Below, in pieces: positions 47,066 through 58,589 of a DNA stretch of 64,000 nt; the first letter of the stretch is position 1, and the number at the start of each line of letters is the position of its first letter. Position numbers and translations under genes: made by a program. The DNA is from Zygnema cylindricum. Lineage: Eukaryota; Streptophyta; Zygnematophyceae; Zygnematales; Zygnemataceae. Under the pieces are notes generated by a model. That model worked only from the letters and a program-made list of their open reading frames with translations, was not told the DNA's origin and searched no databases. The DNA lies in the NCBI GenBank assembly GCA_037447655.1, contig JBBHKE010001630.1:1-64000 (forward strand). Direction: 5' to 3'.

Positions 47066-48494
47066 GAGCTCCATCGCGGGCAGCGCAGTTTTTTTTGTCT
47101 GACCAAAATGCCCGGTTAAGAGCAACTTATAAGTTACCTCCCTAGTATTTTTGTTGCTTGGTGTTTGAAACGCGTACGGAGGGTGGTTTTTCTGTTTTAT
47201 ATATTTTTATATTGTTTTCTCTTTTTGAAATTTATCATTACAGAAGTCGATGGAACTTTTGTTCAGAATCCGATTCAAAAGTGAAGTTGGGAAGTCAGTT
47301 CGAATTTTAATTCGAAATGGGACTCGAAATTGTCGATGGATCCTTTACCTCTTCTAGAGGGTTTTTGAGTGAATGCAGTAAGAGTTGTCCATCTATGGGG
47401 AGTGGTAGTAGCCATGGCTCCTCCTATGGTTTCTTTTTTGAATAAAGAAGTTGGGAAAACGATCACACTCGAACCGAAGGTTTGCGCTTGGATATGGGGC
47501 ATTGAGCCTGTGGATTTATCGTATCCTTCTTGGAAGCTGGCTTGTGCCAACCGATGAAGTCAAAAAAAATGGAGTACATAGAGATATGGAAGAGGGTATC
47601 GAAACGGAAAAAGGAAAAGAATCCATCGTTTGAGTGTGATGAGTGGTTTGAATTGGAAAATGGAAAAAGAAGTTATGTTGGGAGTATTGGCCGTGGCTTT
47701 AGGGGCGTTATCATGTTTTAGTTTTTCATTAGCTCCCATTTCGGAGATTGTTCTCGTGCCGAACATTTTTGTGACTCGACCGATGTCAAAAATGTTTTGT
47801 GGGAACGACAAATTTGCAAAAGTGGTTCGAGCACGAAGTATGTATGTTATGTGTAGGACAATATGATTTGTGTGAAGGCAAGAAATTCACCTGCTCTAGC
47901 CTCTTAGTATGTTAGTCTTGGACAAGTGTATGTCCATTGCGAGACAAAATATTTATGCATATCGTTTAAGCTGGTTGCTTGGTTTGTATTTGGTCTTGTT
48001 TTTAAAGACATTACGAATCTATGGAACATGAATTGCAGATTGTATTAAAAAGCGCGATGGGAAACCATCCGAGTCCAGGGGTACAAAAGGGTTGACATGG
48101 CCAAAACTGAAAAACTACAAGCAGGGCAAAAAAAACAAAGAAAAGGAACGTGAACACACATAAAAATGGCGCTTAAAACAAAGGCACTCAAACCCAAAAA
48201 CAAAAATACAGCAACATGTCAAGCCGATAGAAGTGTTTAAATGCGAATCTGGATATCACAAGCGAAGTTTCAAAAGTAGTTACCACAGGTGGGATACAAA
48301 AACGATAACAAGGTGGGATTGGCTTCGTATCGAGAGGTTAGTTTCTCTTTTTCAAAAAGACAGCTCTTGTTTGACCTCGAAGAAGTAGTTGAGAAGTGTC
48401 GGAAAGAAAAGAATCTGGAAAGAAGAAAAAAGAGAGGAAGTTGACGGACAAAAAGAGAGTAAACAAGAAGCATAAACGCAATGGCAACAGCAAG
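47066..48494. other. no recognised gene
   Basis: Overlapping small frames on both strands at 47275-47866 have no recognisable domain or splice signals. Nothing else is supported. Confidence 0.4.
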
Positions 48495-48590
48495 GGAGGA
48501 GGGGAGGGAAGAAGAAGAGGGGGAAAGGGGAGAGAGAGAGGAGAGAAAGGAGAGGGAAAAGAGGAAAGAAAAGCTAGGGACTGCAGCATT
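48495..48590. repeat. purine-rich GGGA/GAGAG tract
   Basis: Low-complexity GGGAGGGAAGAAGAGGGGGA-type sequence. It gives rise to spurious frames on both strands. Confidence 0.8.
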
Positions 48591-49757
48591 AGGGATAGAG
48601 ATGGTAGATAATCAAAAAAGAGGAGGAACACATAAGGCTGAGAAAAGGTAGAAGTTTGACCTAATACCGACAATCCATTTTCATTTCTCCGGGTTTTATG
48701 GTATGCAGACTTACAATTTTAGAGGCTCCTTTGCAAGTAAGAGACATTACTACGCCATGAACCGCTATTAGCATTACTAACACTTTTTAAAATCCAAGTT
48801 TCTTCTTCTCCTTCAAACACAAAATAGTGTGCTATTATTACAAAATGCTTGTTTCTTAATGCTACTCCTTTTTGTGGCCTACAACCGTCCATGTCATGCG
48901 GACCGGAAATAGAATTAGTAACACTAAAACAGTGCTCATACTTATTATTTCTTAATGGTATTAGCGATTCAGGCTGTACCAATAATGGCGGAGGACAGTC
49001 TACAAAGCCCAAAGACATAAATTTTAATAAAAGTTACTGAAAGAACCATCTGGATATTAGTAAAACAAAGATGTAAAGCAAACAAACAAATACGCAAACC
49101 ACCGATTAAGCGAACAAAACCGAAATATGAAAAACTTCACTCCTTAAAACTCAGCCAAAGTCGATACCAGTTAACATCACAAACAGTAACCCTTGACCAT
49201 AATACATTCTCCAATAATAATTTCCCAGAAAAGGGAAACGATATGCCTCAAATTCCTGCTTCCTTTCGTCACAATTTGGTATATTTTACAAATAAACAAG
49301 GATCTACTTTTCCCTTTTGAAGCAGGTGTTCAAGGCCTCGCAGATTACTAACTCCATCTCCAACATTTTTCTTCCATCTCCATCTCCTTCCTACTGAAAA
49401 AATAAACCCTTTAATTGTTTTAAACCGCATTCCACCCACATTCGATCGAACTAACAACTTATCAGCTGCAATTTTATCCACTTATTGACAGTACACTTCG
49501 TGAATAAAAACTACAGCCCATCATAAACTCCTCCCTTGAAAAGCAGAACCACTATCATTCCAAACCATACTATCCTTCTGCAAAATCAATCCACACTAAC
49601 CATTCTACACAACCATTCCGTACAATTATCCGGAAAACAACAAACAGAACACCTGGCCCCATGTAGAAAACAAAATGAAGACGAAAGGATGGAATCAAAT
49701 CAAACAGGACCCTTAATTTCCCTAAAAAATGCTAATGTAACCCTGGTTTTTGATAAC
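48591..49757. other. downstream flank of the 200-codon ORF; no gene recognised
   Basis: A 99-codon minus-strand frame (48719-49018) and a 70-codon one (49269-49481) are present. Neither has recognisable motifs. They could be exons of an unknown gene, but no splice chain could be built. Confidence 0.35.
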
Positions 49758-50360
49758 CTAATAGTGACTAATGCCATACTGAAAGGCACAATATGCACAT
49801 ACCAAACGTTGGGATATATACACAAGAACCGCAAAAGACAAACATATCAGTGTCACGTCACGTATGTCACCCTTCTCTCTCGGCATCACGAACATCGTCA
49901 GATCATCCAAAAGACGTGACAACCGGAAAGACGACAAAAGATTTTTGGCATCTTCCTGCCCGGATGTACTTTTTATTTTATCCTTTTTTGTCTCTTCTGG
50001 AAAAACCGCCGGTTTAATGACTTCCTCGGAAGATGACGATGACGATCTTTTCTTTGGTTCAAAACTAACGGCCATCCATCTCTCACTGAGAACTCTACTT
50101 CTCCCTGCCGTACGAAAACATTCCTCAGTAAGCTTCTGCCACTCTGATGATCCTGAAAGTACAGAATTTGGCGAAATTAGGGCTATCTGGAGACCTGATT
50201 TCTGACAAGCGTTTGGAAAGAACTTCCTAGAATGAAACTGGAGAGGAAGAGGAGGAGGAGCCGAACTGATTTTGGAGGAACCATGGATTGTACGGACGGT
50301 GAGGTTTTCGGCATACCCTTGACCGGCCAGTTGTCTGATCTGAGCATCCATGGAAATCAT
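49758..50360 (-). CDS. hypothetical protein, 200 aa, C-terminal membrane segment
   Basis: Intronless frame whose first ATG follows an in-frame TGA directly, so the start is bounded; a second ATG three codons on is equally usable. Composition looks protein-like: an ordered middle (SEWQKLTEECFRTAGRSRVL, SERWMAVSFEP), a Ser run with an acidic/Lys-rich linker at about 105-140, then LLSSFRLSRLLDDLTMFVMP and a hydrophobic segment DVTLICLSFAVLVYISQ at about 170-186, ending with two Cys (CAYCAF). I do not recognise the family. The N-terminal half is Ser/Gln-rich and weakly acidic, not a clear transit peptide. A tail-anchored or single-pass membrane protein is plausible (inference). It is isolated among repeats, so it may also be a gene remnant. 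Confidence 0.5.
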   Translation of the reverse strand: MISMDAQIRQLAGQGYAENLTVRTIHGSSKISSAPPPLPLQFHSRKFFPNACQKSGLQIALISPNSVLSGSSEWQKLTEECFRTAGRSRVLSERWMAVSFEPKKRSSSSSSEEVIKPAVFPEETKKDKIKSTSGQEDAKNLLSSFRLSRLLDDLTMFVMPREKGDIRDVTLICLSFAVLVYISQRLVCAYCAFQYGISHY

Positions 50361-50897
50361 TCAGTAAAGAGAGGAGAAACAGAGAGAACAAGACGAGAGG
50401 CAAATGTCAGTTCTAAAGAGACTCCTTGAAAAAATATCTACGGAAAAGTTTGGTATTCGTTTCAATTTGCTCAAACTCCGTACAAGCATTTTTTTAGCAG
50501 AGCGTACGAAAATCATCTTTGACTCGGTTGGGGAACGCGTGTGCATAGGTGAATGAAATCTAGAGCATTAAATGAAAAACGAACGGTTGCGATTCCATAT
50601 CTAGGCTGCTGCCAATATGCTTTTCGGTCGTCGTTGCGGTACATGACAATAAAGCCAGATCGTACTTACACGTGTAATTTATTAAAAAAGTATCATCTAT
50701 GCCCCCAAAAGGACGAAATTTCAATGACACGTAGGCAACTGAGCAAAAAAATGTCTAATCGGTGTCGAACCTGCGAGGACGCCTTTACATTCCAGTATGT
50801 GCTGTACCGTACCCCGGTACCCGGGAAGTGTCGGGTTTCGAATGGTGTCTGTACTGTACAACGTGAATCGTTATTAGACTTATGTAGTGTTGGGTAA

Positions 50898-51912
50898 GAT
50901 AAAATAGAATCAGTCATTGTATTTCGGGTATCAATGTCCAAATTTTGGGGCGCCGATATAGAGTACATAAGTCACTTATGTACTCTATATCGGCGCCCAA
51001 AATTTTTGACATTGATACCCGAAATACTAGTGTTGTGTATCGGTAAAAAACTTATCGCGATAACACCGATACCGATAGTTATCGGTTATCGAACGGTCAG
51101 AGATTCCGATATATCGGTCTGGGACCAACAAATTCCATATCGGCGATAACTTAAAAAATATATAGTATGCATACAATAGCACTTTATAACATACTGTATT
51201 ATTTTATTGATTTTATATAGCGTGGCATGCCACGTATAAAAATATGTGCCGTTACCGTTTAGCTGCAATTTATTACGGACAGCGCAGCATATAAACGTTG
51301 GCCGGTTAACTGAACAAAAATTTTACGGCGATGTACGTAATTTTACCAAAAACTGGTGAACATGGAACTGTAAAAGGACGGCGCACACAAAAGTACAACG
51401 GACGCAAAATAACATTCTGCGTGTCGCCGAAATCGAACGGACGACTTGGAATGAGAAAACAAGAGCGGACGGCATCCGGAATGGCTCTTTTGGCAGCTTA
51501 TGCCAAAAAAGCTGACAGGTAGACACGTGGCAGGTCCCCAGTGGATCTCAAGGAATAAAGGGACAAAGCCATGGCGTCGGATGTGAAAGGTACATCGTTT
51601 TTACTGGATCCGTACGTCCGGAGAATAAGACGTACAGTTTTCGTACGTCCGGAGAATAAGACGTACAGTTGAGTGTACAGGCCGTACATTTATCTGTACG
51701 GTCCGTACTGTTATCGCCGATAACTATCGTTATCGGCATTATCGCCGATAAGTACCCGATATTATCGGCTACTTATCGGCGATAAGACCGATATCGATAT
51801 ATCGTACCAATATATCGATTATCGGGAACCCGAAAAAAGGTCCATATCGGTTATCGGCAAATCCTTACCGATACACAACACTACGAAATACAATGACTGA
51901 TTCTATTTTATC
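50898..51912. repeat. 151-bp palindrome (75-bp arms) split by a hAT element
   Basis: The left arm is 50898-50972, with a single centre base at 50973. The right arm is 50974-51027 plus 51892-51912, a total of 75 bases. It pairs with the left arm at 72 of 75 positions once 51028-51891 is removed. It would form a long hairpin and may be a foldback or MITE-type element. No clear target duplication is seen for the palindrome itself. Confidence 0.85.
51028..51883. mobile_element. hAT-type non-autonomous element, 856 bp
   Basis: Perfect 19-bp terminal inverted repeats TAGTGTTGTGTATCGGTAA, with the exact 8-bp duplication CGAAATAC on both sides (51020-51027, 51884-51891). TAG...CTA termini and an 8-bp duplication are hAT features. 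Subterminal regions are packed with CCGATA/TATCGG words in both orientations, as expected of transposase binding sites. A 32-bp unit is tandemly doubled at about 51609-51671. No transposase frame is present. Confidence 0.88.
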
Positions 51913-52540
51913 CGTGACGTTAATTACGGTTCTTGTGGGTATTTTCGCATGTAACCGAAACTTAGTCTTGTTACTTTGTTTTTTAGCGAAGATTCACCGT
52001 ACAAGTTTCAGAGCATTCGGGTGTAAACGCAAATAACTTGTCACTTAAAAAAGTGACTTATGTAGACGTGTACGAAACATTGTGACAGATGAAGTGGTAC
52101 ACAATACGAGGCGAAACTTCCACTCCGCTTCAATGTGAGGCGTCTCTCCACACGCGGTACCGTTTTTGTGACTTCGTAGGCTCTCAGCACATTGCCGTAC
52201 TGAGCACGCCACGGAACGCCCTTTCTCTTCTCTACCCCGTGTCTTAGCACTTTCCACCATCCACTTTCCCCATTCTTGCAAAAACGGATTCAAAGCACAT
52301 CAACACAGCGAAATGAAATAGGGAAGGACGACAAACATTTATTTACGGTCTTCTATACAGCTATGTATGTTCAAACTTGCATGTGATATTGGCAAATGTT
52401 GTTGGGTAATGAAAACATAATAATGCAAAGGGAGTTTAATCACATATTATGCCTCAATAACCAAAGATGTAACATGAAATAAACAAGGAAAAACTAATTG
52501 CTTAACATGAAATAAAGAAGAAAAAACATTTTTTTACTGT
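51913..52540. other. no gene recognised
   Basis: Unique-looking sequence with short frames only. An ACTT-GTCACTTAAAAAAGTGAC hairpin lies near 52038-52060. Confidence 0.4.
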
Positions 52541-52640
52541 AAGTTCGTGGTCATTTTTACTGTAGAACTGCTCACAATTTGAATTAAAGTTCGTGGTCAT
52601 TTTTACTGTAGAACCGCTCACAATCTGAATTATTATGTTA
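52541..52640. repeat. 54-bp unit, two tandem copies
   Basis: The words AAGTTCGTGGTCATTTTTAC and CTGCTCACAATTTGAATT (CCGCTCACAATCTGAATT in copy 2) occur twice in succession before the longer array. Confidence 0.75.
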
Positions 52641-52731
52641 TTATTATGTTATTTTCAGTTTAATGCACAGTAGTTTTCCTGTCGTTAAAACTTTTTTGCA
52701 GCTTACAATCTGAACTAATATCTAATTTTAG

Positions 52732-53570
52732 GGTTTAGTGCACAGTTTGACAGTATATCATGATTGTTTTTGGCTCATTATAATTGTTTGAACAGTTACC
52801 AATCTGAACTGTATTCTTATAATCCTTTTCCTTTTCTCAGTTCAGTACACAGTTTTAACACTATTTTATGGTTGTTTTCGGCTCATTATAATTGTTTCAA
52901 CAGTTACCAAGTTGAACTTTATTACTATATTCTTTTTCCTTTCCTTTTCTCAGTCTTGTACACAGTTTTAACACTATTTTATGGTTGTTTTCGGCTCATT
53001 ATAATTGTTTCAACAGTTACCAAGTTGAACTGTATAACTAAATTATTTTTCCTTTTCTCAGTTCAGTACAGAGTTTTAACACTATTTCATGGTTGTTTTC
53101 GGTTCATCATAATTGTTTGAATAGTTACCAATCTGAATTGTATTCCTATATTCGTTTTCCTTTTCTCAATTCAGAACACAGTTTAACACTATTTTATGGT
53201 TGATTTTGGCTCATTAAAATAGTTTGAACAGTTACCAATCTGAACTGTATTCCTATAATCCTTTTCCTTTTCTCAGTTCAGTAACACTATTTTATGGTTG
53301 TTTTTGGCTCATTATAATTGTTTGAACAGTTACCAATGTGAACTGTATTATTATAATCATTTTCCTTTTCTCAGTTCAGTACTCAGTTTTAACACTATTT
53401 CATGGTTGTTTTCGATTCATCATAATTGTTTGAATAGTTACCATTCTGAACTGTATTCCTATATTCGTTTTCCTTTTGTCAATGCAGTACATAGTTTTAA
53501 CATTATTTCATGGTTGTTTTCGGCTCATTATAATTGTTTGCACAATTACCAATATGACCTACATGCTAAA
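52732..53570. repeat. ~108-bp tandem array, eight copies
   Basis: The anchor CAGTTACCAA (with variants) occurs at about 52793, 52901, 53014, 53122, 53229, 53327, 53435 and 53543, i.e. spacings of 98-113 bp. Each unit contains TTTTGGCTCATTATAATTG and CCTTTTCTCAGTTCAGTA. Plus-strand frames inside it are repetitive and not treated as genes. It ends about 450 bp before the Harbinger transposase, so it could be a subterminal array of that element (inference). Confidence 0.85.
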
Positions 53571-54026
53571 CATGAACTAAACATTCTACTATTCTATTGA
53601 ATATATTAAATGTCGTTAAAAAAAAAAAAAAAATCCAGTGGTTGTTGTTTTTAGTGTAGGGTGCATTTATTTACAAAAGTGAAATTTATGGTATTTTGGG
53701 AAACGAGATGATTCATACATGAAAGTCATCTCTGCTTCCACATTTACACAAGTGAAACCAACATTGATTAATAAAAATGGTGGAATTGGAATATATCATT
53801 CAAATAAGCGTGCTCAATATTAGACACAAAATATGGATTTTAATATAAAAAGTGGCCATTATTTTCCAGGGCGGATCAAGAACAGAAAAAGCAATATTTG
53901 GTGATGATAATTCAAAATTTGTCACTTGTCTTGATAACTACCATCCAAATTGTCATGAAAACGTTTTTGGCTTCCATATTTGACGATCGACAAATTCGAC
54001 ATATTACCTAAACAGCTATAACGAAA
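53571..54026. other. 5' flank of the Harbinger transposase
   Basis: Contains a poly-A run near 53620 and AT-rich sequence. The transposase N-terminus may begin upstream of 54027, but no Met in frame is convincing. Confidence 0.4.
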
Positions 54027-55388
54027 TTGGTGGCCGACATTTCAACTAAGACACTCCATCGACAAACAATTGCTCAACCTCAATCAAATGGTTTGTATTA
54101 TATCGCACCAAGGTCAACACATTGGGCAAATGAGGAGTTGCAGCATTATAGCGATGAACGATTCCGTCAACTTTTCCGCCTTAAAAAAGATAATGTGAAT
54201 TTCTTGGTTAGTGAACTACAAAAAGAGTTGATCACCTCCCCTCCTCCTAGGCTCGAAAAAATACCTAATGGACAATTGAGTGTGTAGAAACAGATTCTAA
54301 TAGCATTGATGAGATTAGGTCACGAATGAGGATTGATTCATACTTCTAAAGAGTTTGGTGTAGGAATCTCAACTGTATGTGAAGTTTTCTGGAAAGTCAT
54401 GGAGGCCATTGTTGAAAAGCTACGACACTGGATTCGATGGCCGACGGAGGAAGAATTTCAAGACACAAAGGATTTTTTTTTGGAAAAAAAAAAGTTACTA
54501 AATTGTGTTGGTACTATAGATTGCAAACACATTCTAATTACACTTGGAAACGACATGGACCCAATAGACTATTATGATGCAAACAAAAATTATTCAACGA
54601 TAGTGCATGCTGTTGTTGACCACCGAATGAGATTTATAGATATAAATTTGGGATCACCTAGTTCGATTCATGATTCTAGAATTTTTAGAAGATCAAAATT
54701 GGCAGAAAATTTTAGGGAAAAAATGCATGCAAGCGGTAGTGTTTTCCAATGGGGAAGTACTAACGTTTTTCCCTACATTGTAGGAGATGCCGGCTACGTA
54801 TTACACCCCAATCTGATAGTGCTGTACCCTAGTACACGACTAACTCCATTGCAAAACAAGTTTATTTTTTAGCATGCATCATTTAGGATGGTAGTGGAGA
54901 GAGCATTTGGGAAGTTGAAATGTCAATGGAGATTCCTTTTTAAGATATTCCGTCCTCAACGAGAATCGTTGTTGACATTCATGTTGGCTGCTTGTATCTT
55001 GCACAATATCTCCATTGCAAGAAATGAAACAGGCATCGATTGGGAGCTTGAGTTTGAAAACGAACAAGCAAAGCATGAAAGTGGTGTTCGACAAAGAGCG
55101 GCTCAAATCGCGAGGGCTCAAAAACAACGACAATAGCGGGTACAACGAGGTGGAAAAGTGGAAAAAACAATGGGTGGTCCTAGATCCACCAGAATCCAAG
55201 GTATGAAGATAAGAGATGTTTTATGTGACTATGTTACATGGACATGGACAGGGGAACATAACGATGACGGTGTATACATCCCGGACGCCGAGGTGAACAA
55301 TATGAATATTGAAGTTGATGGTGTTGAGGGAACGCATCATCATAGTAGTAACGATGTTACTACCGATGACATGGACCTTGATGAGTAA
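54027..55388 (+). pseudogene. PIF/Harbinger transposase (DDE_Tnp_4 / HARBI1-like), four in-frame stops
   Basis: One frame runs through 54027-55388 with stops at 54285 (TAG), 54327 (TGA), 54870 (TAG) and 55134 (TAG) but no frameshift. Recognisable blocks: FRQLFRLKKDNVNFLVSEL, KEFGVGISTVCEVFWKVMEA (helix-turn-helix-like), GTIDCKHILI (first catalytic Asp), DINLGSPSSIHDSRIFRRS, YIVGDAGYVLHP (second Asp), RMVVERAFGKLKCQWR (catalytic Glu region) and ACILHNISI. It catalyses cut-and-paste transposition at TWA targets when paired with a Myb-like partner; no partner ORF was found here. The acidic C-terminal tail (54% of the last 24 residues are D/E/N) follows the last stop. The element's terminal repeats were not located. 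Confidence 0.88.
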
Positions 55389-55449
55389 TGGTTTTGATAT
55401 GTTGCATGTACCGTGACGACATTTAGTCTACTTTTTACTCAATAATACA

Positions 55450-56228
55450 TTTTTTTACAATTTTATCGTTTTTGGGTCTAGCAGAAAAAGTTATACTGCA
55501 TATGTTTAGTGTGATCTATAACATTCATATTTCAGTCGAATATCAAATCCATCATTTTTGTTTTATGTTTTTTTACATGTGGCATACAATATCTAATGTT
55601 TCTATTATAATTTGTATTTTATGGCCATGTCTCTATCTCTTGTCTCTTGTGAAAATCCTCTTTTGTCGCTCTTTCTTTTTCCCTTTATCTTTTTATCTCT
55701 TTTCTATCTTTTGGCCTTTTATCTCTGTGTCTGTGTCTTCTATATCTCTGTCATGTATTGTTCTTTCTAGTCTTTTTGACTGTCATATATATCTTTGTGC
55801 TATCTTTTTTCTTTGTGCTATCTCTTTGTCTCTTTCTCTGTCTCACCGTCTTTCTCTGTCTTGTGTCTATGCTCTATCTCTGTCATGAATCGTTTTGTCT
55901 AGTCTTTTTGACTGTCATGCATATCTTTGTGCTATCTTTTTTCTTTGTGCTATCTCTTTGTCTCTTTCTCTGTCTCACTGTCTTTCTCTGTCTTGTGTCT
56001 ATGCTCTATATCTCTGTCTCTATCTCTCTGCCTCTCTGTATTTGTCTCTTTTATTATGCTATATCTTTGTGTTTCTAACTCTTTGTCTTGTCTCTTGTCT
56101 TTGTGTCTTTGTATGCGTCTGTGTCTCTATGAGTCTCTGTATGCGTCTCACAGTCTCTTTGTCTCTCTATGTCTCTATCTCTTTGTTTCTCCGTTGCTTG
56201 GTCTTATGTCTCTCTATCACTCTGTCTT
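55450..56228. repeat. TCTCTGTCTC-rich low-complexity block with a ~132-bp tandem duplication
   Basis: Pyrimidine-rich TCTTTGTCTC/TCTCTGTCTT sequence. A ~132-bp segment starting TGTCATG is repeated (about 55749 and 55881). Hydrophobic plus-strand frames here are by-products. The block abuts the truncated 5' edge of copia-2. Confidence 0.8.
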
Positions 56229-56259
56229 CCTTGTATTGGCTGAAGCATTAAATTGTGCA

Positions 56260-58430
56260 GTTTATATCAAAAATAGAATAGGTTCAAGATCGGTAGATCC
56301 CACTCCTTATGAGATCTGAACAGGTAGAAAACCAGATGTCAGTCATTTCAAGGTCTTTGGAAGTAAATGCTTTATTTTGGATACGTCTAATGATACATGG
56401 AAAATGGAACCTAAGGGATTGCCGGGCGTTTTGTTAGGATACGATGATCACTCTAAAGGTTATAAAGTCTTTGTTTTTGAGAGACAGAAAATCATTGTAG
56501 CAAGGAACATCGTTGTGAAAGATGAACTAGGCTCGATAGACTTATTTAAAATGACAGAGCAGCAGAAGCAGCAAAAAGTACAGGAATATGTCATTTTAGA
56601 TAGCATCCATAATATTGTCCCACAGATGCAAAATTCACCAATGGTACCACCGGAGTCGGAACATAATCGGGTTCCACAACAAGTTTGTTTCGAAGCGCAA
56701 CAACAACAGTCACTGCCTACGGATCGCAACCAGCGCAACAAGCGCAACGCACGGAATTCGACAATTTCAGCCTCAGAATTTCCGGGGGGAAGAAGATCCA
56801 GTAGCCGCCTGCAAGCACGTTCTCACTTTGCCTACTCGGCAGCCTCAGGGGAGCCTCTGACCATCCGGGAAGCCTTCTCATCACCGGAGCGGAATCACTA
56901 GATCGAGGCGGCAAACGATGAAATGAAGTCGATCATGGAGGCTCAGACATGGGAGCTTGTGGACCTTCCTCCGGATCGAAAAGCGATCGGCAGCAAATGG
57001 GTATCCAAGGTGAAGTTAAATCCAGATAATACCATTGAACGATACAAGGCTAGACTTGTGGCAAAGGGTTATAATCAACATGAAGGAATTTACTTTGAAG
57101 AAACATTTTCTTCGTTGTAAGATTTCCGACAGTTAGGATTTTGCTATCTCTAACTGCTATAGAAGATATGGAAATACATCAGATGGATGTAAAGACGGCT
57201 TTTTTGCATGGAGAACTAGATGAGACCATTTACATGCAGCAGCCTGAAATGTATGCAGAACCAGGAAAAGAACACTTAGTATGTAAACTGCTAAAATCAT
57301 TGTACGGCCTAAAACAGGCCCCGAGGCAATGGAATCTAAAACTTGATGAATTCTTAACTGGTCTAGGTTTTAAAAGGATAAGCTCTGATCACTTTGTCTA
57401 TGTTCTGAAGGGTGAGGATGGAATACTATATATAGCGGTATATGTAGATGATCTACTATAAGTTAGCAAATCAATGGCTGAAATTAACAAAATTAAAAAT
57501 GCTTTAAAATCACGGTTCGAGATGAAAGACCTCGGTGAGGCAAAATATATTTTGGGTATTCAAGTAGAGAGGGACAGGAAAAAAAGATTAATAAAATTGA
57601 CTCAAAAAGAGGCTATTGGAAACATGTTAGATGAATATGGAATGCGGGGGGCAAAAGGATGTGTAACACCAATGGAGTTACGACATAAGTTAGAGGGGGA
57701 AAAAACAGAACCAGGTGTTCTTGTCAGTGAAATTTTTGAGTCAGGCGAGGATGATCCTATGACAGTGATACCTTACAGACAGATAGTGGGAAGCTTAATA
57801 TATTTTATAAACTGTACCCGTTCGGATATTGTTGCAACAGTTGGGGTACTGAGCAGAAGTCTAAAGAATCCGAGAAAATCTGACCGTGATGCAGCAAGAA
57901 GAGTTTTAAGATACTTGGCAGGAACCAAAGACCTGAAACTCACACTAGGCGGAGGAGAAGTGAAGCTGCAAACATGGAGTGATGCAAGCTATGGCGACAT
58001 GCCAAGTCCAAAATCCACCACGGGATTCGTTCTGCAAATTCGGAACGAGACTTGCTGTTGGAGCAGCAAACTTCAAAAGGTCACGGCACAATGGACGATG
58101 GAGTCGGAATATATGGAGGCAAGCTCGGCCCTCAAAGAACTCGTATAGGTGAAATCCATGTTGCAAGAATTGGGATACATGCAGGTTGGTCCACAGGTGA
58201 TCTGGTGTGATAACCCGGCTGCCATTGCCATTGCTTCTAACCCAAGTCACCACTTCAAAAGCAAGCATATGGATGTAAGATAAATCTTTGTACGGGAAAA
58301 AGTGTTCTCTAGAGTGATTAAATTATGCTATTTGCCAGATGCAAAAATTGTTGCTGATATGCTCACTAAAGCTCTTCCTGATCCTAAACTAAAGTATTGT
58401 AGGGACACAGTGGGATTAAATGAATAGCTG
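56260..58430 (+). pseudogene. copia-2 pol: integrase end, reverse transcriptase, RNase H
   Basis: Order: integrase C-terminus (VFGSKCF, GVLLGYDDHSKGYKV), a Gln-rich linker with SASEFPGGRRSSSRLQ, then RT with KWVSKVKLNPDNTIERYKAR, HQMDVKTAFLHGEL, YGLKQAPRQWN and AVYVDDLL (catalytic pair intact). RNase H follows with TWSDASYGDMPSPKSTTGF, MESEYMEAS and WCDNPAAIAIA. Stops interrupt at 56317 (TGA), 56899 (TAG), 57459 (TAA) and 58146 (TAG). A one-base deletion near 57115 shifts the frame before VVRFPTVRILLS. It is related to but distinct from copia-1. Confidence 0.88.
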
Positions 58431-58589
58431 AGTTGCTGCACTGCTATACTGCCATGCTCCGCTAGTCCAACAACGGGGATGTAGTGAGACTAGGTGACTT
58501 GCAAAAATTGCTACGTTGCTATGCTGCGATGATGCGCTAGTTCGTCATCGCAGTTGCGCTGGCATAATGAGCCTAAAGCTTTAGGGGAG

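Noticed and set aside
52764-53600. Two repetitive ORFs inside the 108-bp array
   Set aside because: Period equals the DNA repeat unit, and the frame shifts between units. No conserved protein.
54285-55136. TAG codons read as sense (code reassignment)
   Set aside because: petM, PGRL1 and the RNF14-like gene end in TAA/TGA and have no in-frame TAG; the copia remnants show all three stops. Decay is simpler.
55472-56319. Hydrophobic plus-strand ORFs resembling membrane proteins
   Set aside because: Translation of TCTCTGTCTC repeats in several frames; a tandem duplication repeats the same peptide. Only the last part (from about 56229) is real integrase.
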